From Stereum hirsutum FP-91666 SS1 (taxonomy: Eukaryota > Basidiomycota > Agaricomycetes > Russulales > Stereaceae), in assembly GCF_000264905.1 (NCBI RefSeq), contig NW_006763140.1, positions 1,663,721 through 1,693,954 of the forward strand: 30,234 nt of DNA, in the 5' to 3' direction. A program made the position numbers and the translations under genes. This document shows, one piece after another, positions 20,701 through 29,000 of this stretch. Within the stretch, counting starts at the first letter, position 1; every line of letters begins with the position of its first letter. The notes below the pieces were generated by a model. It saw nothing but the letters and a program-made list of their open reading frames with translations, made no database searches and was not told the origin of the DNA.

Positions 20701-23700
20701 CCAGAATCCCCATGCCGCTGAAACCTTCGCTATTCTTCAGAAGAGGACTGGTATGAGGAAACCGCCTGATTCTTACATGTATTCCGCTCGGGATGATGTA
20801 AAGAGTAAAGGTCAAGGACCCCCCTCGCCGTGCAAGGTTTGTAGTAGCCGTTTCCACTGGGATAGAGACTGCCCTCACTGGAAGGAATACATACAGACGG
20901 TAAAAAGGGTCAGGTCAGCGAAATTTGTAGAATCGGATCCTGTACGTACAGTCGATGAGGAAACCATGTACGATCACTGTTACAATGCGTATATGGCACA
21001 GAGCCACATTGACCCTTATGTCTACTCGGAGCGATCTCTTAAGTCATCTATGCGGGTGCAAACCGCGCTACCTACGATTCCTGAGGAACCCGAACCTAGA
21101 ACCTATTCATCTAGACCGACCGTTGAGGAAGTCGAAGACGAAGAAATTCTTCTGGACAGGGAGAGATCTCACATTTCTTACGAGCAGGACGTTTTGCTGG
21201 AAGAAGTTGTTCCCACTACTTCTTCAAAGATAGTTCGCTTGGTACCTGGACGTCGTACGCAAATGCCAGGCTTAGCCTCAGAAGGTGTCTCGGTGCTAGC
21301 GACCGAAGGACGGCTAATGCAGCTCGACGGATTGGAAGTCACATTACGGTACGATTCAGGAGCAGATATCACGTTGTTGTCGGAAGACACGTATCTGAAA
21401 CTACGAAATCCGCCCCCTCTTAAGAAAGGGATGAAGATTAATCTCCTTCAGCTGACTTCGGAGGAGACTTCGGTGAAAGGATTTATCAACTTACCGATCT
21501 TCGTAACTCTCGATGACGGAACCATTTTGGAAATGGAAGTTGAAGCATATGTGGTCTCTCGAATGACGGTACCTATCTTGCTGGGAGAAGACTTTCATGA
21601 GATTTTCGAGGTAGGTGTAACGAGAGACGCGGTTCACGGGACGAGAATTAGCTTTGGGAAAGGTGCTCATTCGGTGCGAGCCACTGGAGTGCCGAGGCCC
21701 AAGGATCACGCTTTAGTAGCACGCAAGCGTAATTCGGACGTGGCGTATTTCTTGAAGGCTACAGCACATCGACGAGCGAAAGCTAAACGACACAAGGCGA
21801 AAGTGCGAGGTAGTATGCTTGGAGGGATACCGGTAGTGAGAGCGAAGAAGGATGTGATTATTCAGGCAGGGAGTACTCATCGAGTTGAGGTTGAAGGACA
21901 TTTCATTGACGATCGTGATTGGCTGGTGGAGAAGTATACGATAGCAGACACGGACACTCCGGTCTTTGCTATACCGTCTACTTTAATCACGAGAACTTCG
22001 CCGTTCGTTCCGGTGGCGAATCTGTCCTCACATCCTAAAACCATCAGGAGGGGCGACGTATTAGGAGAACTGAAGGACCCTCAGACTTATCTCGATGGTG
22101 CGAAGGATGAAACGGCTTACACCCAAATGGCGGCCCATGCTTGGACAATTAAAGCACTCGTCGACGAACAGTTGAGGGCTGACAAGGGACCGAAGACCAA
22201 AGAGAATTCTTCAGACAATCCGGTTAGCGGCACCCGCGACCAGGATGTGGATGGGGGACCTCAAGGTCCGAAGACTGCCGAAGTACCCGATAACGAGATC
22301 TATGAGTCCAGTCGGATGAAGGAGTTCTTAGACGTTGGCGACTTGCCGGAGCACTTGCACGATGCCGCATGGGAGATGCTGAAGAGACGAGAACGTGCTT
22401 TTGGATTCGACGGCCGGTTGGGGCAATTTCCAGGCAAAGTGCATGTTCGAACCAAGGAGGGTCAAGTTCCTATCGCCGTTCCAATGTATGGTGCATCACC
22501 AGCAAAACGGGAGGTCATAGATAAACAGGTGAAGACCTGGTTCGAACAAGGTGTTATTGAACCATCGATCAGTCCTTGGAGTGCACCAGTAGTGATCGTG
22601 TACCGCAATGGCAAGGCTCGTTTTTGCGTGGACTACCGTAAATTAAACGCCGTAACCACTCCAGATGAATTCCCGATCCCACGTCAGTCGGAAATTTTAG
22701 GCTCGTTGGCCGGGGCTCAAGTCCTGTCTTCTTTGGATGCATTGTCGGGATTCACGCAACTTGAAATGGATCCAGATCATGTAGAGAAGACGGCTTTCAG
22801 GACTCACCTCGGGTTATTTCAATTCAAACGAATGCCCTTTGGTCTGCGTAACGGGCCGTCGATCTTTCAGCGAGTCATGCAGGGTATTCTGGCACCATAC
22901 TTATGGCTGTTCTGTTTGGTGTATATCGATGATATTGTAGTGTATTCAAAGTCGTTTGAGGAGCACATCGATCATTTGGACAAGGTGTTGGGCGCTATCG
23001 AACGGGCTGGCATTACACTTTCTCCGACGAAGTGTCACTTATTTTACAGCTCTATCATTCTCCTGGGTCACAAAGTTTCACGTCTGGGTTTATCTACGCA
23101 CAAGAAGAAGGTGGAAACTATCTTGAACCTGCCTCGCCCTACAACGGTTGCCGAACTTCGTACGTTTCTCGGAATGGCCGTTTATTTTTCGGCGTTCATT
23201 CCCCATTACGCCTCCATGGCCACTCCCTTATTCGATCTTACGAAAAAGGGTGTTAAAATGGAATGGACAGCGGAACATGAGAAGGCTTTCGAAACGATTA
23301 AGCTCGCTCTAGCTCAAGCTCCTGTTCTAGGGCATCCGATACAAGGTCAACCATATCGTCTGTACACCGACGCATCCGGGGACGGCCTCGGATGTACACT
23401 ACAGCAAGTTCAGGACATAGTGGCGAGGGACTTGAAAGGTACTCGGACCTACGACAAGTTATCCAAGGCGTTTGAAGAGGGTGTAGCCCTTCCTCGACTA
23501 GTCACCAAAGTCTCGGATAAGATTGTGGACTTCGACACGAACCGAACTTGGGGGTCTACGTTGGACGATACGGTTGTAGAAGTTGAACGGGTAATTGCAT
23601 ACTGGAGCCGGAGATTTAGGGGAGCAGAAGAGCGCTATCATACCACGGAACGGGAGGCGTTGGCGGCGAAAGAAGGACTAGTGAAGTTTCAACCGTTTAT

Positions 23701-25057
23701 TGAAGGGGAGGAGGTTCTGTTGATTACAGATCATTCCGCTCTGGTGTGGGCTAAAACTTACGAGGAAAGTAATCGGCGCCTGGCTTCATGGGGTTTAGTC
23801 TTTTCTGCTTATGCACCTAAACTGGAGATCGTTCACCGGCCTGGACGGGTTCATAGTAATGTCGACCCACTCTCTCGTTTGTTCCCTCACATTCCGGATT
23901 ACGTTGCGCCCGTTGACGAGGATTCTCCCTCGTTGAAAGTGACTCGAGAGGTGGGAACGTTTCCGAAGGACGAACCGGCGGAGAAGATGGCGACGGTGGT
24001 TATTTCAAACTGGACAGACTGCATCGAGGAGGACGTGGATGCGAACGCGTACTTACGAACGCGGGCACAGTACAAGAGGGAGTTCAAGGAGAGCGAGAGG
24101 CAATTGAAGGCTGAGAAGCTGGGGGGGGGTACGACCGACGCTACTAATTCTACTTCAGCCCCTCAACCTTCGGCGAGTCCAGTTCGATCTCAAGAAGAAG
24201 AAAATATTTCAGTCAGAGGCACCCTCGACCGTAATATTTCGAATCAACGGAACGAACTAGACGATACAATGCATCTGAACGCTGAGACGGTGCGTCCGGT
24301 CAAAGGTTCGTTCGATCAGGAGCGGAAAGTTAGCGATAGAAGCGGGGAAGAGGATTTGGATCCGTATACGCGTATGAAACAATGGGAAGAGCGGCACCCG
24401 CCTCCTCATATTTTAGTTCATATGGGTCCGGATACATTAGCGCGTTATGTGAAAGGATATCGCTTAGATCCTGAATACAAGTCGAGGTACAAGGAGCTAC
24501 AGAAGGGAGAGAACGTAGCGACTTGGGACGCAGGGAAGCGATTTTACAAGGATGAACGAGGCCTGTTATTTTTTCGAGACGCTAATTTCCAGCCTAGGCT
24601 ATGTGTACCTATCAGTGAGAGAGGCACCCTCCTCGCTGAAGCACATGAATCTCCCTTCGAGACTGCTCATGCAGGTGCGGCGAAGTTATGGCAGTTGTTA
24701 AGTGGAAGGTTCTATTGGAAGCGAATGAAGACCGATGTGCTCAGGTTTTGCGAGACTTGCGACGTATGCCAGAAGATTAAGCATCTCAACTTCAAGAAAT
24801 TTGGGAAGTTGATACCTAATCCCATTCCTAGACGACCGTATGCGTCCATTTCCCTGGACCTCATATCAGGACTACCGATGACGGAAGAAGGATATAACGC
24901 CATTCTGGTCATTGTGGATAGGCTTACCAAACATGCCCAATTCATCCTTACGGACACCGGACTCGATGCTGAAGGATTTGCCATGCTATTTGTCAAATAT
25001 ATAGCATGTCGGTTTGGGCTGCCGGATGATATAGTTTCCGATAGGGATCCTCGATAG
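17774..25057 (+). CDS. Gag-Pol polyprotein up to amber codon in integrase
   Basis: Single frame of 2427 codons from ATG 17774. The N-terminal about 600 residues are Ser/Pro-rich and largely unrecognised. Residues about 616-706 are a collagen-like Gly/Pro tract. A capsid-like domain spans about 708-900 (TWDGDGVTAIVYFAKVQSY onward). A canonical CCHC knuckle has C1020, C1023, H1028 and C1033. The aspartic protease has YDSGADITLL, D1194. RT has its first Asp at 1655 (SSLDALSGF) and YIDD at 1717-1720. RNase H starts at YTDASG (about 1866) and carries an insertion of about 60 residues before ERVIAYWSRRF. A long acidic linker leads to the integrase HHCC finger (about 2292-2333) and DDE core (D in SLDLISGL, D in SDRDPR). 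TAG at 25055-25057 follows directly, where a Trp or Phe codon is usual. It packages, reverse-transcribes and integrates the element; this copy would make a cut integrase unless the stop is bypassed. Confidence 0.93.
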   Translation: MSFSRLPQSSNSGARGRARSRSGTRPTAPSTNPPPASLSRPATTAPASQRTLPRLTPSEVRLAQSICTAFYSREPTGTSQFDVVKAFLDTLVDPAMVDVRNEGVEGVEVEYGLEVDLLQNASDAVEVVQDVLNRLRDIRHSETRIIDRQGRLIAFLTNSRSHLMVYRAWNILRSRLDGALRYIDNVFNNRPDRHGIFSPATTANDLYTEDATAPSEEYLARYTLSANFNTNLLPTESRQLISKVRRAHAIRRQPILGSDLPIETVYPVGSVEWIGFFRSQEQEEGELAQSTIASLPPSHLPTRAPAFLSYSTDYKPTVKTEPSSANPYGSREAAYPPLATDQASSSVAPGGALGLFPRSVTTGQPAGPSTSYKFSQDSGGIGIRSSSRASRRGSGDTEGIVVSTPRDPRPPSSMRNSLRQPPWTPRGSVSNPVTQATNVQGVATLMGVAPGSAAPALREASASFQPTIAQPQPSPAVGSRSDILSTSAQHAVQSEAAPALVDRAHTTGEPTSSANVMFGLASRRNESVIVQQTYAQTQTLAREAPPHEDLASFTRPAGSFVPAHPLGLPEGLSEAHSSRTQINSDSRSGRNVLPPNFSAEGSGSGYHATLPRGSGGNGSSPPSSPRGGGFPQGPPGPPGPPGGGGGFPPGPPGGGGGFPGGFPPGPPGGGGPPGGGGGFPPGGGGFPPFGFPPPGPPGGGGPPTNNSDLFGRPRGPYIDEKIHPDKLPTWDGDGVTAIVYFAKVQSYSRMGPEVARQLGRWLWKGLEDDSAVSNWWMSSSQTRQDEMQINWMSWVFGIRNYFLGVDWIQERTWDFQNMRFRQQGYRDEMPVGYISRRVLWSRVVWGDEIQEGSQLEVTNVLRGCISQWMYILAPAVTTDDLLRRVQDNSQVLLSYWLNRPKMGGSVGVTKGEVEGLIREALRRNRNAHFVEGEDGGAPDTHTAVDGGATTAGHDSNHDHSTVAPTSTDTIEGADWFQNPHAAETFAILQKRTGMRKPPDSYMYSARDDVKSKGQGPPSPCKVCSSRFHWDRDCPHWKEYIQTVKRVRSAKFVESDPVRTVDEETMYDHCYNAYMAQSHIDPYVYSERSLKSSMRVQTALPTIPEEPEPRTYSSRPTVEEVEDEEILLDRERSHISYEQDVLLEEVVPTTSSKIVRLVPGRRTQMPGLASEGVSVLATEGRLMQLDGLEVTLRYDSGADITLLSEDTYLKLRNPPPLKKGMKINLLQLTSEETSVKGFINLPIFVTLDDGTILEMEVEAYVVSRMTVPILLGEDFHEIFEVGVTRDAVHGTRISFGKGAHSVRATGVPRPKDHALVARKRNSDVAYFLKATAHRRAKAKRHKAKVRGSMLGGIPVVRAKKDVIIQAGSTHRVEVEGHFIDDRDWLVEKYTIADTDTPVFAIPSTLITRTSPFVPVANLSSHPKTIRRGDVLGELKDPQTYLDGAKDETAYTQMAAHAWTIKALVDEQLRADKGPKTKENSSDNPVSGTRDQDVDGGPQGPKTAEVPDNEIYESSRMKEFLDVGDLPEHLHDAAWEMLKRRERAFGFDGRLGQFPGKVHVRTKEGQVPIAVPMYGASPAKREVIDKQVKTWFEQGVIEPSISPWSAPVVIVYRNGKARFCVDYRKLNAVTTPDEFPIPRQSEILGSLAGAQVLSSLDALSGFTQLEMDPDHVEKTAFRTHLGLFQFKRMPFGLRNGPSIFQRVMQGILAPYLWLFCLVYIDDIVVYSKSFEEHIDHLDKVLGAIERAGITLSPTKCHLFYSSIILLGHKVSRLGLSTHKKKVETILNLPRPTTVAELRTFLGMAVYFSAFIPHYASMATPLFDLTKKGVKMEWTAEHEKAFETIKLALAQAPVLGHPIQGQPYRLYTDASGDGLGCTLQQVQDIVARDLKGTRTYDKLSKAFEEGVALPRLVTKVSDKIVDFDTNRTWGSTLDDTVVEVERVIAYWSRRFRGAEERYHTTEREALAAKEGLVKFQPFIEGEEVLLITDHSALVWAKTYEESNRRLASWGLVFSAYAPKLEIVHRPGRVHSNVDPLSRLFPHIPDYVAPVDEDSPSLKVTREVGTFPKDEPAEKMATVVISNWTDCIEEDVDANAYLRTRAQYKREFKESERQLKAEKLGGGTTDATNSTSAPQPSASPVRSQEEENISVRGTLDRNISNQRNELDDTMHLNAETVRPVKGSFDQERKVSDRSGEEDLDPYTRMKQWEERHPPPHILVHMGPDTLARYVKGYRLDPEYKSRYKELQKGENVATWDAGKRFYKDERGLLFFRDANFQPRLCVPISERGTLLAEAHESPFETAHAGAAKLWQLLSGRFYWKRMKTDVLRFCETCDVCQKIKHLNFKKFGKLIPNPIPRRPYASISLDLISGLPMTEEGYNAILVIVDRLTKHAQFILTDTGLDAEGFAMLFVKYIACRFGLPDDIVSDRDPR
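17831..17854 (+). repeat. Core hairpin 2
   Basis: Core GCGG-CAC-CCGC at 17838-17848, unpaired A 17837. Arms AGTAGG and CCTACT pair perfectly. Lies in the Gag N-terminus. Confidence 0.75.
19121..19148 (+). repeat. Core hairpin 3
   Basis: Core GCGG-CAC-CCGC at 19130-19140, unpaired T 19129. Arms CCTGGAAG and CTCCGGG plus C pair with one A-C mismatch. In disordered Gag region. Confidence 0.7.
20651..20672 (+). repeat. Core hairpin 4
   Basis: Core GTGG-CAC-CCAC at 20657-20667, unpaired T 20656. Arms TCGAC and GTCGA. Between capsid-like domain and CCHC knuckle. Confidence 0.7.
22218..22246 (+). repeat. Core hairpin 5
   Basis: Core GCGG-CAC-CCGC at 22227-22237, unpaired A 22226. Arms ATCCGGTT and GACCAGGAT pair with one bulged A and one G-T. 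Between protease and RT. Confidence 0.7.
24113..24130 (+). promoter_or_regulatory. Putative central polypurine tract
   Basis: GAGAAGCTGGGGGGGGGT. The 12-mer CTG9T is identical to the one at the 3' polypurine tract (29720-29731). It sits in the linker between RNase H and integrase, close to the middle of the element, where central plus-strand primers lie in several retroelements. Confidence 0.5.
24202..24239 (+). repeat. Core hairpin 6
   Basis: Core GAGG-CAC-CCTC at 24216-24226, unpaired A 24215. Arms of 13 positions with two mismatches, including seven A/T pairs at the base. In RNase H-integrase linker. Confidence 0.75.
24377..24414 (+). repeat. Core hairpin 7
   Basis: Core GCGG-CAC-CCGC at 24391-24401, unpaired A 24390. 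Arms ATGGGAAG and CTCCTCAT pair with one mismatch and one G-T, then weaker A/T pairing. RNase H-integrase linker. Confidence 0.7.
24612..24639 (+). repeat. Core hairpin 8
   Basis: Core GAGG-CAC-CCTC at 24621-24631, unpaired A 24620. Arms TCAGTGAG and CTCGCTGA, eight pairs with one G-T. Just before the integrase HHCC finger. Confidence 0.75.
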
Positions 25058-25945
25058 ACCGCGGACGTTTGGAGAGAAATTGCTAGATTTCTGACGGTGC
25101 ATATGTCTCTATCATCGTCGCATCATCCACAGCACGACGGTCAAACTGAGGTGGTCAACAAATTGGTTGAACAGATGCTTAGAGCTTATGCGCAGGAGCG
25201 ACCAAAATCTTGGGCTAAATGGTTACCTCTTGTTGAACACGCGTACAATTCAACCCCTCATGGTTCTACGGGAGTCGCCCCTTTTCTGCTCCTGTATGGA
25301 TTTACGCCGAAAGGGCCGTTGGATTATTTGTCTCCCTCGAAGGATATTTCTCCGCAGGCGAAGTTGCTATACGATCGCGATGCGAAATCCTTCGCGGAAG
25401 AATTGCATATGCACAGGGAGAGCGCAAGGAATTCCATTGCTCGAGCACAAGTACGTCAGAGCGAAGTGTACAATCGTGGACGTAAGGAGATCGATCTAGA
25501 GGAAGGAGACCTCGTCCTAGTTAATCCGCATTCCTTGGAGTGGATAGAGTCTAAAGGAGTTGGAGCGAAACTGGTACAACGAGCCATCGGACCCTTTGCA
25601 ATTCGAGAGAGAATTAATAGCAAGGTATACCGGTTAGACATGAGCGACAAGTATCCCGGTTCCAATGTCATCAACATCGAACACCTTAGAAAATATCACT
25701 CCAGTGACGAAGAAGAATTTGGGACAAGAACCAAGCTTCCGGAGACTAGGTTGGATCGAGTGGCAACCGAAGAGTACGAAGTAGAAGATATTGTGGCCCA
25801 TAGGAAAAGGCGACGAGGAAAGGGACTGGAATATCTAATCCGATGGAAAGGATATTCCCCACAATATGATTCTTGGGAACCTAGGTCGGGACTCAAGAAT
25901 GCGCCTCGACTCTTGTCAGCTTATCACCAACGAGCTAACCTATGA
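25058..25945 (+). pseudogene. Integrase C-terminus and chromodomain (after the stop)
   Basis: Same reading frame as gag-pol, open from the amber codon to TGA 25943-25945. It holds the catalytic Glu of the integrase in HPQHDGQTEVVNK, the C-terminal IN domain (PLVEHAYNSTPHGSTG, then GDLVLVNPHSL) and a chromodomain at about 25776-25930 with YLIRWKGYSPQYDSWEP. Chromodomains of this family bind methylated histone H3 and guide integration into heterochromatin. There is no other disabling change, so the stop is probably very recent, or a base-call error. No independent start is likely. Confidence 0.85.
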
Positions 25946-26099
25946 GCGAAGTGGCGGAGCCGAATGCCTGGGTATTCCCAAGCGTATTCGAGTTCCGCAT
26001 TTGACCGGTCGGACTTCGAAAAGCAGCGGTCGAGGCGACCGCGTTCCTCTCCGTCTTTCTGCACTCTCCGTCTCGTCTTCTTCGCTATCGTCGCTCTGG

Positions 26100-29000
26100 A
26101 TGTCCACTATGCTTTGTTATTCTCTTTTGTTTTTCACTCTATTCGTTTCGACTTTTGCAATCTTCCCGAATCCTTATTCGAACTCGGATCAGGCTTCAGC
26201 GGCACCCGCGGGGCCTGATCGAGACGCGGTGTTACGAGCGTTGGGAGAAGCGGTTGCGGGGAATCAAGAGCAGTCGTTGTGGTTGTTTGGATATCATGAC
26301 TTCATGTACGTACCCCTCGTTGAGGAGATGGGATCAGTAACGGTCGTTTCGACTACACTGGATCTCGAGGCAGTCAGGGAGTTGTTGAGAGGAACGCCCG
26401 TGTCCTACATGGATGGAAACGGGGTATACCGATTCCCAAGGAGTTGGTATGATCCTGCTCGTCCTTGGGAAGCCTTTAGGGCGTGGCCTAGGAGTGTCCA
26501 GGAGGCGGACAGGGCGTTAGGAGAAGAGTTTGCGAGAGACGGAGCCCCTCGTTGGATGGTCTCGGAGACGGAGAGATCCGATAGCGATAACGCGCCATAC
26601 GTTTTCTTACCCCCCGCGGCGATCCAGAGTCTCACTACGCGCATAAATCGATATTCACACATCGTACACGCGTTAGCCTCGTATTTCCGCCTTACGCATC
26701 GGTTTCAATTCGATACTTTTACGCCTACCCTATCGTTAATCGGGATTCCGCGCCCTCTCGACGTTCAAAACTACGCTATCCAAGAAATTTGGCGAAGGAT
26801 ATGGGATTGGCAGGGCGTAATCCGGTGGATGTTGATGAGCTCGGAGGGAAATTGGTCTCGTTTACCTCTCTCCGAACTCCGGCTGCCTCACGATTGGTTA
26901 ACGTGGTTGAGGAATGACCACGTTTTCGAAGCGGGGAATTTGGGAACAGTATTAAGGTTCCAACGGGACGCAGCTACTCCTTCGATCAGTTGGCATTTAC
27001 GACGGAACGCGCCAATCGATTGGATATGGAATGAAGAAACTCGACAATTATCATTTCTTCGTCACCTCAGCCCGGATATGGTTCTCGCTCAAATTCAAAC
27101 CCCCTTTGAATCACATACCATTCCCGGTAGTAGTCAGGAATTAGAGGCACCCTCAATTCCTGACGAGCAACCGCCGATTACTGCTTCACCTCCTTTACGT
27201 CCAGAATTACCTCGGAACCGTACGCGTCGATGGACAGAAGGAATCGATAAGAAAAAGGATTATTGGGGTTATTGGCTTTTCTCGAGGAAAGACGATACCA
27301 AGAAGGGTACGGGGTATCGTTATGGTAAACCCTTCGGATGGAAGAAGCGAATTCTCGCTCAAGAATTAGAATTTGCACCGAACTTCCCTAGGCGAGGCCA
27401 AGCGTCTTGGATTCTGGATGAATGGGATGGGATTTCAGAACCAAATACTCCAATCGAACAGTCTTTTTCCGACGATCCCGATTTCGACATGATTCCCCCG
27501 TTAAATCTCACTTCAGACGGTATACCAACAGGTGGCGGCCCCGCGCCCCCGTCTCCTCCTTCCAACCCAGTCCCTCTTCCGGTTGCGGAGCTTGATCCCG
27601 TAATCGACAGCAGTAGAGACTCGGACGAGGAATTGTTGGATTACGGAGAATTCACGGATGAGGAAGTCGACAGTGCGACTGTCCCTTTTGCAGGGAGTCG
27701 TTCGGAAGCTCCTGCAGTACCGAGTGAATTGGATATCGCCAGCGGGCGGGTTGACGAGGAAATCCTAGAGGAAATTGAAGCGGATCAATTACGCATGGCT
27801 CTTGAAGCTTCTCGTCAGTCCACATCGGAGGCACCCTCGATGGAGGTTGAGGAAGGAGTGGCGAGTACTTCTCGAGTGCGACTACCCTCAGGTCCGGGTA
27901 GATCTCGTTCTCCGCCTCGTGAACCCCGTGCATTTAGAGATCGCAGACGGATGGATGATGAGGAACGTACTTACCAAGGAAAAGGCAAGCAACGCGCTTC
28001 AAATCGCGGGTCGTATGCGAGTCGAGGACCGAGAGGTCCATTCCGATCTCGTGGGTACAGGCCGTATCGAGCTCCTATTCAAGAGTCGTCATTTACGAAC
28101 CCTCCCGAAGGTTTTGTTCAAGGAGCGCGGACTGTACACCGACTACCTCCTTCCATCGTGCATCAGGACTCTCTTCCTCCTATTCCCCCTCCTCCTTCTC
28201 GTCCTCATCAAGAACCTTTCCGCATTTATCTTCCTCCGGAATCTGCTCATCCCAGGACCAATTTCTCGGCAACCATGCCCAGCTGGGGTACAAGCGAGAC
28301 AACAATAGACGGTTGGATGAATATGGTGGAAAACCAGAGTAATTCGGGATGGGGAGGTAATAGCACATGGGGTTCAGTACCGGAAATAAACTCGTCCTCT
28401 GAAGAGAGGGTTAGCCGCGAAGAAGAAGATCGGGTCTTGGAGGAACAAACTCGCCGGTTGGATCTGCACCCGGAGGGTAACCGCATAGACGAGGCTGCTG
28501 AGTGGCACCCACCAGTAGCTAGTTTACGGGAACGCCTGGGAATCGAAAGCCAAAATGTTTCTCTTCGACAGCGCATTAAGGATGGTCATCTTCTCGGCGG
28601 ACGAACTTTGGAGGACCGGCTAGAAGATTCGATACAGGAACCAGACAGAGTGCTCAGTCTTCCTGAAGCAGTACAGGAGGAATTCGCTCAGCCGCGCTCT
28701 AATTCGGAATACTGGCCCTGGACGGGTAGCCTCGCGCGTCTCGAGGAAATACGGAATGTCATTCGGGTGCGAACTACGGCAGAGATTATTCTTGAGCGAG
28801 GAGAACCACCGCGTGCTCTCATAGTTCCTCATCGCGTAACTCCTCTTCGTGAAGGGTTCCTATACTTAAGCGCATTGACCGCCATACGCGCCGCTGATTG
28901 GAGACATCGTCACGGACCGAATAGCTGGGAAGAGTTCTTGCTCCACGCCATTGGGACTGGAATTCCATTTGAATGGAGGGTGCCAACGGCGGACCTTATT

